DNA from: Lysinibacillus sp. PLM2
GTDB lineage: Bacteria > Bacillota > Bacilli > Bacillales_A > Planococcaceae
Direction of reading: 5' to 3'
NCBI GenBank assembly: GCA_023168345.1
Contig: AP025689.1
Span: forward strand, 3,050,001 to 3,114,000
DNA length: 64,000 nt
The notes beneath the pieces are model-generated. The model saw only the letters and a list, made by a program, of their open reading frames with translations, made no database searches and was not told where the DNA came from. A program made the translations under genes and the position numbers. Below are positions 8,019-16,285 of this stretch, one piece after another. The stretch's first letter is position 1. The number at the start of each line of letters is the position of its first letter.

Positions 8019-9215
8019 CTACTCTTTTTCAAAGAAAAGTAAAAATTCTTCTCCCATTTTATTTGCACGTCTATTAATTCCATTTCTAGTTGTTTCTACT
8101 ATTAGTTTAAAACCGACTTCGTGGCATAATTTCTTTGTCATTAAACCTAAATCTATTTTTTCCCCTTTAACGACAGGATTTCCAACCATAATAAACATTT
8201 TTTTATTTTTCTTTAAAACACGAAATGATTCTTGTAACATACCTTTATATCCTTCTTCAAAACGCTCTACGACATACTTGCTTTGTCTTTGGCCACCAGT
8301 TAATTGTTTGTCTAACACTTTTGAATCATGACCTAACCATCCCAAACTTAATGTTCCATATTCAGCGTATGGTATAGAACCAATATAGGGAGGATGGGTT
8401 ATTATGGCATCTATAGATTCATTTTCAATAGGTAGTTTAGTGTTATCTGTTTGTACAATCGAAGGCTTATACTCTAAATTCTCACGTGATAATTCCCTTA
8501 CCATACTAGTAGATTCTAAAAATGCTTTTAAAAAGATAGGTGAGGGTAATTGTTTTACTTTTGCGTTTTTATCTAGCATAACATTCGGATAGCCACTATG
8601 CGCATTGCTTACTTTCCTTAAAATATCGCTAAATGCTGTCAATGCAAGGTTGAAAATTCTTACTTCTTCAATAGAGTTAATAAATTTATGAATTATTATT
8701 AATTCTGTAAGTACTTGTTTTTGAAACCATTTGTTAAACCATTCATCATTATAGCGCCAATCAGTTTCTACTTCATGATACAATCTCTCAATTTCATCAT
8801 ATTGAAATATTGAATCTTCTTTACTATGTTCAATTAATTTCTCAATAAACTCTTGAACATTTCTAACGTATTGGTCTAAAGTATCACTATCAATTACTGT
8901 AGTCTTTGTCTCTGAAATTAGTACTGCTAGTGGATTTAAATCAACACCTATACTTTTTCTATTGGTTAATGCTGCTTCTAATAGAGTAGTCCCGGAACCA
9001 CAATAAGGGTCTAAAATAATATCATGTGGATTAGTTATTAATTCTATAGCTTTACGCGCAATTTGAGGTATAAATTTCCCAGAATATCTATGTATATTAT
9101 GGGTAAGGTATTGAGTATCTGCTTCTGAAAATTCCCAATCAATCTCATTAACCTTCTTTACTAAACTGTTATCGTCATTTATCTCTATAAAATTATTTAT
9201 ATCGCTATTAATCAT
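8019..9215 (-). CDS. DNA methyltransferase (second of the cassette)
   Basis: A 398-residue AdoMet-dependent DNA methyltransferase. The start at 9215 is six bases from the GGAG site; the ATG two codons earlier lies directly against it. DPYCGSGTT (69-77) is the cofactor motif I and THPPY (273-277) is motif IV, in a variant form with His in place of the more common Ser. The order I then IV with a long gap suggests an alpha-like layout. HRYSGKFIP (42-50) matches HRYIGRFPP in the other cassette methyltransferase, so the two are distant paralogues. The pair may modify the two strands of an asymmetric site. It follows the small nuclease gene by about a dozen bases. Confidence 0.82.
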   Translation of the reverse strand: MINSDINNFIEINDDNSLVKKVNEIDWEFSEADTQYLTHNIHRYSGKFIPQIARKAIELITNPHDIILDPYCGSGTTLLEAALTNRKSIGVDLNPLAVLISETKTTVIDSDTLDQYVRNVQEFIEKLIEHSKEDSIFQYDEIERLYHEVETDWRYNDEWFNKWFQKQVLTELIIIHKFINSIEEVRIFNLALTAFSDILRKVSNAHSGYPNVMLDKNAKVKQLPSPIFLKAFLESTSMVRELSRENLEYKPSIVQTDNTKLPIENESIDAIITHPPYIGSIPYAEYGTLSLGWLGHDSKVLDKQLTGGQRQSKYVVERFEEGYKGMLQESFRVLKKNKKMFIMVGNPVVKGEKIDLGLMTKKLCHEVGFKLIVETTRNGINRRANKMGEEFLLFFEKE

Positions 9216-9228
9216 TTCCATCTCCTTT

Positions 9229-9717
9229 TTAAAAAGGACCTTCTAAAGTCGCTTCATTAAGATCTTTAACTCGAATATGGTAGAACCCTTCATCATGTAA
9301 AAATTTTCGAGTTGTTGCTGAAAACGCTAAGCATGGCGCTAATTTTAGACTTGACAAAGAAGGTAGTCCAGTGATATTTCTTTCAGCAATAAAAATCTCT
9401 AATGCACTATAGAAGTCATCTAGTCTTGTAGTTAACAAATCAATTAATTTATCTCTATCATCATCTGAATATCCTGGCTTTGCCTCAATAATAAGTAGAA
9501 TTCCATCCTTATATGCAATTAAATCAGGTATCATTTCATCCTTACTATGTCTCCGAGGATCTGGACTATTATCTCTTGCTACTTTAGGATTAACAACATT
9601 TAATGCATACAGTTCGTCATCAGATCCACCAGGATATTCCCCAGCAATTAATTTCCAGTCATTATTTTTTAAAAAACGTCTCATTGAAACATGAATATGT
9701 CCTTCTGTTAGTTTCAT
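9229..9717 (-). CDS. Small PD-(D/E)XK nuclease-fold protein
   Basis: A 162-residue protein with a textbook core: Pro64-Asp65, a hydrophobic strand, and Glu78-Ala-Lys80 (IPDLIAYKDG then LIIEAK). It lacks room for a large target-recognition domain, so it may cut as a dimer or act with a partner. Its ATG overlaps the stop of the upstream methyltransferase as ATGA, and the second methyltransferase follows directly, which places it as the likely restriction subunit of the cassette. The nuclease fold is seen in the motif; the restriction role is inferred from position. Confidence 0.7.
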   Translation of the reverse strand: MKLTEGHIHVSMRRFLKNNDWKLIAGEYPGGSDDELYALNVVNPKVARDNSPDPRRHSKDEMIPDLIAYKDGILLIIEAKPGYSDDDRDKLIDLLTTRLDDFYSALEIFIAERNITGLPSLSSLKLAPCLAFSATTRKFLHDEGFYHIRVKDLNEATLEGPF

Positions 9718-11438
9718 AAATTTGTACCCCTTGTGAAGAGCATAATAAACTCATCCTTAATTATTTTATCTTGCCATGGTACTTGGGAATTACTATTGTT
9801 TGTTTTTAGTTTATGCCCTATAGAAGACTCAAAGATAAATCCATTAGATTCAAATATCTCCTTAATGATTTGATCAGTAGGGATTATTGTATCGCCTATT
9901 TTTTTATTTCCTATAACAAATGCTACTTTTCCGTTCTCTTTTAACCATTCGTGAAACTTCAATGAAACGGTATTCATATCCTCAAAAAACTTCATCATCA
10001 TCAATATTCGAATTTTATGTTTTTCAGCTGTTTCTTTTTCTTTGATAACTTTAAAAAAGTCATTAAATGTTTCACTTAGTGAAGAAACTTTAAATTCACT
10101 AATATCTGGTTCTTCTTTCGGTAAATATTCAGAGCCAATCACATTATCTCCAAAGGTATATGGATCAGCACTTAAAAATGATTCAAGTACTCTAAATGAA
10201 AGTAAATGCGTTCTAAGATAACTTATTGACTCCACACCATATGGTGGCGAAGTAATTATATGTGAAATAGAGCCTTTTGGCAGATTAGTTTGTAATATGT
10301 CGCCTTCTATGACTTGAATTTTATCATTGTTAGTTATAGTCAATTCGTGAGTTTTATAACTTTCACTAATATCCTTAGCCATTTTTGCTAACTGAGATTT
10401 TACTATTTTAAATACATCCACATTTTCTCTTGGTTTCTTACTATATTCTGCTCTAACAACATCAACATCAACATTTCCAATACTTCGCATTTTTGATGAA
10501 AGAGCAACTAATAATAAATCTTGAATATATCCTGTCTTAGTTTGTATAAACTGAATGTATATTGAAACCCCTAGCAAAGCTTCTTTCGAAAACCATCTTT
10601 CGTAATTTACAAATGGCTCAATGATATTACCCTCACGTTCAATAATATTTTCATAGGTTATTTCTTCAAAACTTCTATTATTAATAAAAATAGACCATTC
10701 TGTTTGATAGAATATTTCAAGTTCAGAAATAATATTTAGAATTTCAACCTGACGAATCTCAGGGAATTTACTTTTAGTTCTTGTAATTAGAGCAGATAAT
10801 GGACTAATTTCAATACCTTTTGCTGGAATTCCTAATAGCCTACATTCAACTAAGGTTGTACCACTTCCTGCAAAGGGATCTAAAATAATATCATTCGGTC
10901 CTGCATTTAAATAGTTTAAGATTGCTCTAACTAAATGGGGGGGAAACCTACCTATGTATCTATGCCAACCATGTGTCCCATAGTTTGAATTCCAACTCTT
11001 TGCATCAGGTTTTCTTTTTTCTAGAATTGATTGTGATGTTTTTGTACCTGGTTCCACATACTCAATCATCGATAATCTTTTCTTGTAAACATCCCACGGA
11101 ATACTTGTGTTCATTTGTTCTTGAATTGTGATCAATAAGTCGTGGAAGTAGTTCTGATCTGAAGGTGCATTTAAAACATAGGGTTGCGGTTTAACAAAAT
11201 ATTTTTGTCCATTATAATTAAATTCCCTTTCGTTTCCCAAACGAAAATCTTCCTCATTAGATTCTAGATTCCCAATATTAATACCTAATTCTATTAACTT
11301 CTCGGTTGCTAATTTTGATGGATTACTCTTTCTTTGTTCCCACCTATTAATAGTTCCTTTAGAAACACCAACTTTTTCAGCTAGTTCTTCTTGTGTCCAT
11401 CCATTCTTTTCTCTAAACTCTTTAAGAATTAAATTCAT
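9714..11438 (-). CDS. XRE-type HTH fused to a DNA methyltransferase
   Basis: A 574-residue protein with an N-terminal XRE helix-turn-helix (GWTQEELAEKVGVSKGTINRWE, about 13-34). The methyltransferase part has HRYIGRFPP (159-167), motif I DPFAGSGTT (187-195) and motif IV TSPPYG (396-401). TSPPY is frequent in N4-cytosine enzymes, but the target base cannot be settled here. The fused HTH resembles the control proteins of restriction-modification loci, so this enzyme may regulate its own operon. The first gene of a three-gene unit, it has AAGGGG eight bases before the ATG. No breaks are seen. Confidence 0.82.
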   Translation of the reverse strand: MNLILKEFREKNGWTQEELAEKVGVSKGTINRWEQRKSNPSKLATEKLIELGINIGNLESNEEDFRLGNEREFNYNGQKYFVKPQPYVLNAPSDQNYFHDLLITIQEQMNTSIPWDVYKKRLSMIEYVEPGTKTSQSILEKRKPDAKSWNSNYGTHGWHRYIGRFPPHLVRAILNYLNAGPNDIILDPFAGSGTTLVECRLLGIPAKGIEISPLSALITRTKSKFPEIRQVEILNIISELEIFYQTEWSIFINNRSFEEITYENIIEREGNIIEPFVNYERWFSKEALLGVSIYIQFIQTKTGYIQDLLLVALSSKMRSIGNVDVDVVRAEYSKKPRENVDVFKIVKSQLAKMAKDISESYKTHELTITNNDKIQVIEGDILQTNLPKGSISHIITSPPYGVESISYLRTHLLSFRVLESFLSADPYTFGDNVIGSEYLPKEEPDISEFKVSSLSETFNDFFKVIKEKETAEKHKIRILMMMKFFEDMNTVSLKFHEWLKENGKVAFVIGNKKIGDTIIPTDQIIKEIFESNGFIFESSIGHKLKTNNSNSQVPWQDKIIKDEFIMLFTRGTNL

Positions 11439-11632
11439 CTAATGTTCCCCTTATTTTCAATGTTTTTTATAATGTTAAGGTAACAATTGATAGTATAACA
11501 CTGCCTCAAAATAGAAACAAATGATTTTTCAAATTCCAATTATCGTTTTAAATAAAGAAATATAAAAAACCGTGCAAAATTTAATACACGGTCTTAAAAC
11601 AAAATACTTCTATTCTAAATAGATTAAAAGGA
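11439..11632. other. Promoter region of the methyltransferase cassette and spoIIQ terminator region
   Basis: AT-rich spacer between the cassette start and the spoIIQ stop. On the minus strand it contains TATACT- and TATAAA-like boxes upstream of the methyltransferase gene, none clearly paired with a -35, plus the spoIIQ terminator listed separately. Confidence 0.35.
11564..11592 (-). terminator. Rho-independent terminator of spoIIQ
   Basis: On the minus strand, ACCGTG and CACGGT form a stem around an AT-rich loop, followed by TTTTTTAT. It lies about 40 bases after the spoIIQ stop codon. Confidence 0.65.
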
Positions 11633-12304
11633 TTAAAATGTTAAAAAGTCTCTTGGGTTTACGTGCTCACCGTCTTGCAGTACTTCAAAGTGAAGGTGGA
11701 TACCCGCTGTTGGATTCCATTCATTTTCGATTGTTGTTGCTATTGGTGAACCTTGTACAACCTTGTCGCCTTCTTTAACAAGGATGTCAGATACAGAACT
11801 ATAACGTGTTTCCATTCCGTTGGGATGTGTAATAATAATTTGATTACCTGAAAATGCATCCAATTTTACTTTTGTAACTTCGCCACTCATTGCTGCTCTT
11901 ACTTCAAACGGTTCACTATTCAATGATAGTGACACACCTGAAGATGTAGAGAACGTTTGATTAAATACAAGTAACGCTTTTTCTCTTGTTGCTTCATCCG
12001 CATTAACATCATAAAAATCTTGAAGTACAATCACTTGATCTAATTTAGTTTCATCAAATGGATACTTCAACGTTTCAACTTGAGCATTTGTTTCGATTAC
12101 TGTTCCTTCGTTATTAGGTTGATTTTCTACAGTAACATTCTGCTCTTGTTCATTATTGCCTATTAATGCGTTATAACTAAAAATTAGACCGATTAGCGCA
12201 ACGGCAATAGCAGCATATACAGTTGGCCAAAACCAAGGTTTATTTTGTAAACCGTCTTTTTTGTTAGTTGGAGAAGGAATTTTAGATTTGTTATCTTCTC
12301 TCAT
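11633..12304 (-). CDS. spoIIQ: Stage II sporulation protein Q (M23-fold, degenerate)
   Basis: A 223-residue membrane protein made in the forespore; in B. subtilis SpoIIQ binds SpoIIIAH across the intermembrane space in the feeding-tube complex. Start at 12304 follows an AAAGAGGTG site. One membrane segment lies at about residues 24-44 (TVYAAIAVALIGLIFSYNAL) after a short cytoplasmic tail. The C-terminal half is a LytM/M23 domain: GNQIIITHPNG and HLHFEV are visible, but the first metal-binding His/Asp set is incomplete, as in SpoIIQ. It is shorter than the 283-residue B. subtilis protein. Monocistronic, between defence genes and a mobile module. Confidence 0.8.
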   Translation of the reverse strand: MREDNKSKIPSPTNKKDGLQNKPWFWPTVYAAIAVALIGLIFSYNALIGNNEQEQNVTVENQPNNEGTVIETNAQVETLKYPFDETKLDQVIVLQDFYDVNADEATREKALLVFNQTFSTSSGVSLSLNSEPFEVRAAMSGEVTKVKLDAFSGNQIIITHPNGMETRYSSVSDILVKEGDKVVQGSPIATTIENEWNPTAGIHLHFEVLQDGEHVNPRDFLTF

Positions 12305-12468
12305 GTTCATCACCTCTTTATAAAGTGTGAACATATTTATAAAACTTTAATCACAATTTTGGAATTAAATAGTACTATAAACTATTTATACCATTTACTA
12401 TTTTGGAAACAGTAGCCCTTAACATTATCATCTTATTTTTTAATGATTACTTGTAATATTATTTATTG

Positions 12469-12624
12469 TCAATTTTTACCTTTACCACCATTAATGACAT
12501 ATGGTCTTATATAATTTTTTGGATGTCCACAAAGACTATTAATCACTTGACGTATTTTTCTTTGTTTATATTCTTCATGAGTCATTGTGAAAAAATAATA
12601 TAACTCTATAAAAAATTCTTTCAT
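12469..12624 (-). CDS. Small hypothetical protein (51 residues)
   Basis: The ORF has AAGGAGTGAG six bases before its ATG, a better ribosome site than many genes here. The product begins MKEFFIELYYFFTM and ends in a Gly-Lys-rich tail; it contains one Cys. It lies 33 bases downstream of the ParA-like fragment in the same direction. The product is not recognised. Confidence 0.45.
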   Translation of the reverse strand: MKEFFIELYYFFTMTHEEYKQRKIRQVINSLCGHPKNYIRPYVINGGKGKN

Positions 12625-12657
12625 GCTGCTCACTCCTTAATGGTTAGTAATTTTAAT

Positions 12658-12945
12658 TTACCAAAATCTAGTTAACTTTAATATTGGAAAAATGTTGAAG
12701 CAAATTCTAATCTGACATTTATTTTCAGCAACATTTAAAATGGCTGCTTCTGAAGGTAAAACATCCACTATACATCCCAGTATATATTGCTGTTGTTTTG
12801 GATCTTTCCCAAATGACAATATCACATGCCCTTTCATATCAGCGTCAATCAATAATATACGATAGCCCAATTTAGAAAAAGCAGCTACTATATTTACAGA
12901 CATAGTAGTTTTTCCCACTCCACCTTTTTGAGTAGAAACCAACAT
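12658..12945 (-). pseudogene. Truncated ParA/MinD-type ATPase
   Basis: 95 residues with a deviant Walker A (KGGVGKTT, residues 7-14) and the following ILLIDADMKGH strand, typical of ParA partition ATPases. The rest of the ~250-residue family domain is missing: the sequence diverges after about residue 70 into an unrelated tail ending LTRFW. There is no clear ribosome site and no ParB partner. It probably is a remnant of the neighbouring mobile module or of an earlier plasmid-like element. Confidence 0.65.
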
Positions 12946-13032
12946 TTTCAGTTAACTTACTGCATTTGTTACGATACGAGTACCATAAAAGTTTATTATA
13001 GTGCTACCATAACCTATTACCTGTATAGTCTT

Positions 13033-13065
13033 AAAAGCTGCGCAACGAAAATGCGCGGCTTTTTG
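13033..13065 (+). terminator. Terminator-like hairpin
   Basis: AAAGCTGCGCA and TGCGCGGCTTTTT make a strong GC stem with a T run on the plus strand. No plus-strand gene was recognised just upstream; it may be a border of the inserted module. Confidence 0.55.
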
Positions 13066-13228
13066 ATTATCAAATAAAATTCAAAAATAAAAAATTGCTC
13101 TTATTATTCTATTATGTAAAACAAACATTTAAGCAATTAAGTGATAATGAGTTAATCACTCATTGATGACCTCGATTTCAATCATGTAGTTATTTGTAGC
13201 TTGGATCAATCTATCAATCAATTTTTTG

Positions 13229-13384
13229 TTATTTCTCTTCTATTCTATTCGGTGCATATAAAGCAGTGTCCCCAGTCCTGACAATAAAGTCAATTTCCAT
13301 ATTGACTTGAACCGCTATATCTTTTAACCGCGCATAATACGTATCAGTAAGTTTAATTTCAATTGTCTTTATTTCAAGATCCAT
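13229..13384 (-). CDS. Small putative ribbon-helix-helix-like protein, possibly frameshifted
   Basis: A 51-residue frame from the ATG at 13384; AAGGGA lies about 13 bases upstream, which is far. The product starts with a strand-like TIEIKLTD and a helix YYARLKDIAVQV, loosely like the N-terminus of small RHH regulators. A second open stretch in another frame directly after it (ending near 13160, LIDRLIQATNNY...) looks protein-like, so the gene may have suffered a frameshift. Identification is weak. Confidence 0.3.
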   Translation of the reverse strand: MDLEIKTIEIKLTDTYYARLKDIAVQVNMEIDFIVRTGDTALYAPNRIEEK

Positions 13385-13506
13385 GACAAATGACAATCCC
13401 TTTTCAATATATCAAAAACTATTTTGTAGCTATTGCAAACACTATTACTCTCTATAGTCAATCAAATGTTTCTATATAAATTTATACCTGTATGAAAATA
13501 TCTAAT

Positions 13507-13811
13507 GGAAACCTATAGAGAAGGTCATTTCACTCTATGTTTTCTATTAAAATAAAAAAATTTTATAAAAACTGCAAGTAAATCGGATTTTTTCAGGGTT
13601 ATATATATATAAAGAATAAAAAGGGGGTAACAAATAATGATAATGCTTTTGAAAATATTAAAGGAAACCTAGAGAAAGGTCATATTATTCTATATTTTCT
13701 ATATAAATAAAAAAATTTTATAAAAAATGCAAGTAAATCGTATTTTTTCCGGGTTATATATATAAAAAGAGTATTATGGAGGTAACAAATAATGATAATG
13801 TTGTTTGAAAA
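13507..13811 (+). repeat. Two tandem copies of a ~155-bp leader with ribosome site and start codon
   Basis: Copy 1 (13507-13656) and copy 2 (13663-13811) share GGAAACCTA, a long A/T-rich block, GCAAGTAAATCG, a GGTTATATATATA stretch, a GGAGGTAACAAATA-type ribosome site and the start ATGATAATG. Period is 156 bases. Copy 2 leads into the 256-residue sigma-like gene. Copy 1 opens a reading frame that stops after 11 codons (MIMLLKILKET). The arrangement indicates a tandem duplication of promoter, leader and first codons. Confidence 0.8.
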
Positions 13812-14562
13812 TGCTGGTAAGTTTTTGCACGGTACAATATCTAGGATTCAAAGTTTTGAAAATCGAACTGCAAACGTACTTTCGAAATTTGCAGAAAAAG
13901 TTACCAAAGTATTTAATAGAATATCTGTAACAATATATAACTGCATTGAAATTGCAAGTCGTGTATTGTTACATGTTACTAACCTACTACTTGAATTGTA
14001 TAGACTATTACCATTCTTTTTAATTTTCATCGTTCATTACGCTTTTGAAAAAGGCGATAGGGAAGTTCTGGAATTATTTATGAAAGATATTCTAAATCTA
14101 AACCCAGTAAATGACAAAGAATTACAAGACGAAAGGATTAAAGCCTTATGGTATTTAATGAAACGTTCCCCTAATTGGATGTGTAAATATAACTTCGATG
14201 TATTCAGTTTGTGTAAGTATTTATCTTATTCTGTAAATAAGAAAGCATACCATCTCAAAATGGAACAATACCAGAATGATAAAAAAGACAATATTACAGA
14301 TGAAAGAGAGTTTGGTGAATTTAGAAGTAATTATAGTATAGACCCAATAAATCATTTAATAGAGAAAGAAGAACTACAGAAGATTAAAAAATTCTTACTT
14401 AATAATATAAGTACAAAGAAATTTGAATTAGAATATAAAGTTGTTTCACTTTTAGTTAGTGGGTACTCTCTTGCAGATTGTGTAGAAGTACTTGGTTGTA
14501 AATGGAGTGATATCACTAATTTTAAAAGAAGAATTGCAAACAGAAAAAAACAAGTATGTTAA
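13792..14562 (+). CDS. Putative sigma-like / helix-turn-helix protein of the mobile module
   Basis: A 256-residue protein started at the ATG at 13792 behind GGAGGTAAC. The C-terminal ~65 residues (EYKVVSLLVSGYSLADCVEVLGCKWSDITNFKRRI region) look like a region-4 helix-turn-helix of small sigma factors. Residues about 55-85 are hydrophobic enough to be membrane-associated (LLPFFLIFIVHYAF). It could be a regulator of the element with an anchored N-terminus. The sigma resemblance is weak and based on the shape of the C-terminal helices only. Confidence 0.45.
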   Translation: MIMLFENAGKFLHGTISRIQSFENRTANVLSKFAEKVTKVFNRISVTIYNCIEIASRVLLHVTNLLLELYRLLPFFLIFIVHYAFEKGDREVLELFMKDILNLNPVNDKELQDERIKALWYLMKRSPNWMCKYNFDVFSLCKYLSYSVNKKAYHLKMEQYQNDKKDNITDEREFGEFRSNYSIDPINHLIEKEELQKIKKFLLNNISTKKFELEYKVVSLLVSGYSLADCVEVLGCKWSDITNFKRRIANRKKQVC

Positions 14563-14563
14563 C

Positions 14564-14594
14564 AAACGAGTTCAATATGAACTCGTTTTTTTTA
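14564..14594 (+). terminator. Rho-independent terminator
   Basis: AAACGAGTTCA and TGAACTCGTTTTTTTT form a tight stem and T run immediately after the stop codon of the sigma-like gene. The next gene would need its own promoter or read-through. Confidence 0.85.
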
Positions 14595-14618
14595 TAAATA
14601 TTAAGGAGGTTATTTAAG

Positions 14619-14912
14619 ATGTCATTTGTTGAAGCTTTATTGGTTTATAGTCCGAAACGACTCGGAGAGAATGAAAGTCAAATAGTTATTGGCAAAACAA
14701 GTAATCCGCTATTAATTAAACAATTAAGTGAATGTATTATAGCGGATGCAAAAAAAGAAGTTGAGATGTGGAAATCGATTGATCCAGCAGTCGCAACAAT
14801 GTGCAATTCAGAAGTAAAACGTTTAACAAGTATTATTTCAATGTTTACTCATGAAAGTTATGCAAATGGTAATGGTACCATTGTGCCATTTACTAATGAA
14901 AATAAAAAATAA
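14619..14912 (+). CDS. Hypothetical protein (97 residues)
   Basis: A strong AAGGAGG site precedes the ATG at 14619. The sequence is soluble-looking, with two probable helices (LIKQLSECIIADAKKEVEMW and SEVKRLTSIISMF). It lies between the sigma-like gene and the winged-helix gene, in the position where small control or replication-accessory proteins of mobile elements often sit. The family is not recognised. Confidence 0.55.
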   Translation: MSFVEALLVYSPKRLGENESQIVIGKTSNPLLIKQLSECIIADAKKEVEMWKSIDPAVATMCNSEVKRLTSIISMFTHESYANGNGTIVPFTNENKK

Positions 14913-14946
14913 TGATTATCAGGTCAACTAACTGAGGTGAAAAACT

Positions 14947-15576
14947 ATGGATTATATACCAGGGGGTTATATTTTACTTGCTAGAAAAATAAAAAAGTCC
15001 CCTCTTTGGTTATCATTAAAAGCAAATCATAGAATTGTATTGATTGAATTACTTTTACAGGCACAATTTCAGGATGTAGAGGTTGCTCTTAATGGAGATG
15101 TATTATTTCTGAAAAGAGGACAACTAGCGACTTCCTATCAAAAACTATCAGATGATATCGCTGAAAATGAAATAACCCCAAGAGTGGTAAGGAATGCAAT
15201 AAACAAACTGATAAAATTGGGCTTCCTAGCCAAAGATGAGTCAAAGGCAAGGTCAAAGAAAGGACTATTATTAACAATCATCAATTATGACCTATACCAA
15301 CAACCTGAAAATTATAAGGGTACTAATTATGACATTGAACAGTCATTAAACAGACATTTCTCAGTCAATTCAAAGTCAATAAATAAAAAGAATAATAAAG
15401 TTAATAAAAATGAAGAAATAAATTATAACTCGACCAAATATAGAGGAGGTAACCCTAATGGACAAAATCAGAGAAGTTATGGAAAAACTTCAACAGAAAG
15501 TATTACTGGAGGAAAAGTCGGTAGAATTATTAAACCAGACTTCTCAGGAGATGCCATTAAAAAAGAATATTTTTAA
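14947..15576 (+). CDS. Winged-helix replication-type protein
   Basis: A 209-residue protein with a TGAGGTG site before the ATG. The N-terminal ~115 residues, with SPLWLSLKANHRIVLIELLL, LKRGQLATSY and RVVRNAINKLIKLGFL, match the winged-helix domain of phage and plasmid replication initiation or DnaD-like proteins. A basic, low-complexity Asn/Lys tail follows. Its last 119 bases overlap the start of the DnaC-type gene in another frame, an unusually long overlap, so the true stop or tail deserves checking. It likely recruits the helicase loader encoded next. Confidence 0.65.
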   Translation: MDYIPGGYILLARKIKKSPLWLSLKANHRIVLIELLLQAQFQDVEVALNGDVLFLKRGQLATSYQKLSDDIAENEITPRVVRNAINKLIKLGFLAKDESKARSKKGLLLTIINYDLYQQPENYKGTNYDIEQSLNRHFSVNSKSINKKNNKVNKNEEINYNSTKYRGGNPNGQNQRSYGKTSTESITGGKVGRIIKPDFSGDAIKKEYF

Positions 15577-16267
15577 TTGTGAAATATGTAAAGATGATGG
15601 ATTTATTATAAAAGTGGAGAATGATAGTGAATTTGCAGTGATATGCGCTTGTAGAAATAAAAAAAAAATTGAACAAATAATGAAATCTAGTGAAATTACA
15701 AAGGAATTCTTGAACCTAGGTTTTAGCAACTTTCTAATTGAAGATGTTCCCGAGGTAGTAATTAGCGCAAGGAATACAGCATTAGAATATTTAAATAACT
15801 TTGATGTAATTAGGAACAAAAGAGTTAACAGTATATCTTTACTAGGTGCATCAGGTAGTGGAAAAACACATTTATTAACAGCTATTTCAAATAATTTAAT
15901 GCGAAAAGGCGTTAGTGTTTTTTACTTCCCCTTTGTTGAAGGATTCAATGAATTAAAACAAAATTTAAATGATATGTATTCAAAAATTGAAAATATGAAA
16001 ACCGTAGAAGTTCTATTTGTAGATGATTTATTTAAGGGTAGAGAAACTGTTACACAATTTCAATTAGAACAAATGTACGCTGTTTTTAATTATCGTTATT
16101 TAAACCATTTACCTGTTCTATTATCATCAGAAAAAATAATAGATGATTTATGCCAAATTGATGTTGCTTTAGGTTCAAGGATTTTTGAAATGTCGCGAAA
16201 TTATTTAGTACAAATTGAAGGATATCCAATGCAAATTAATTACCGATTAAGAGCTTTAAATTATTAA
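15458..16267 (+). CDS. DnaC/IstB-type helicase loader ATPase
   Basis: A 269-residue AAA+ protein. The ATG at 15458 has AGAGGAGG nine bases upstream. An N-terminal zinc-finger-like set (CEICKDDG ... CACR, about 41-65), Walker A GASGSGKTH (about 129-137) and Walker B VLFVDDLF match DnaC/DnaI-type loaders, which place DnaB helicase at an origin. Its partner is presumably the winged-helix protein just upstream. The combination argues that the element replicates or once replicated as an independent unit. Confidence 0.8.
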   Translation: MDKIREVMEKLQQKVLLEEKSVELLNQTSQEMPLKKNIFNCEICKDDGFIIKVENDSEFAVICACRNKKKIEQIMKSSEITKEFLNLGFSNFLIEDVPEVVISARNTALEYLNNFDVIRNKRVNSISLLGASGSGKTHLLTAISNNLMRKGVSVFYFPFVEGFNELKQNLNDMYSKIENMKTVEVLFVDDLFKGRETVTQFQLEQMYAVFNYRYLNHLPVLLSSEKIIDDLCQIDVALGSRIFEMSRNYLVQIEGYPMQINYRLRALNY

Positions 16268-16285
16268 TAATATTGAGGTGTTAAT

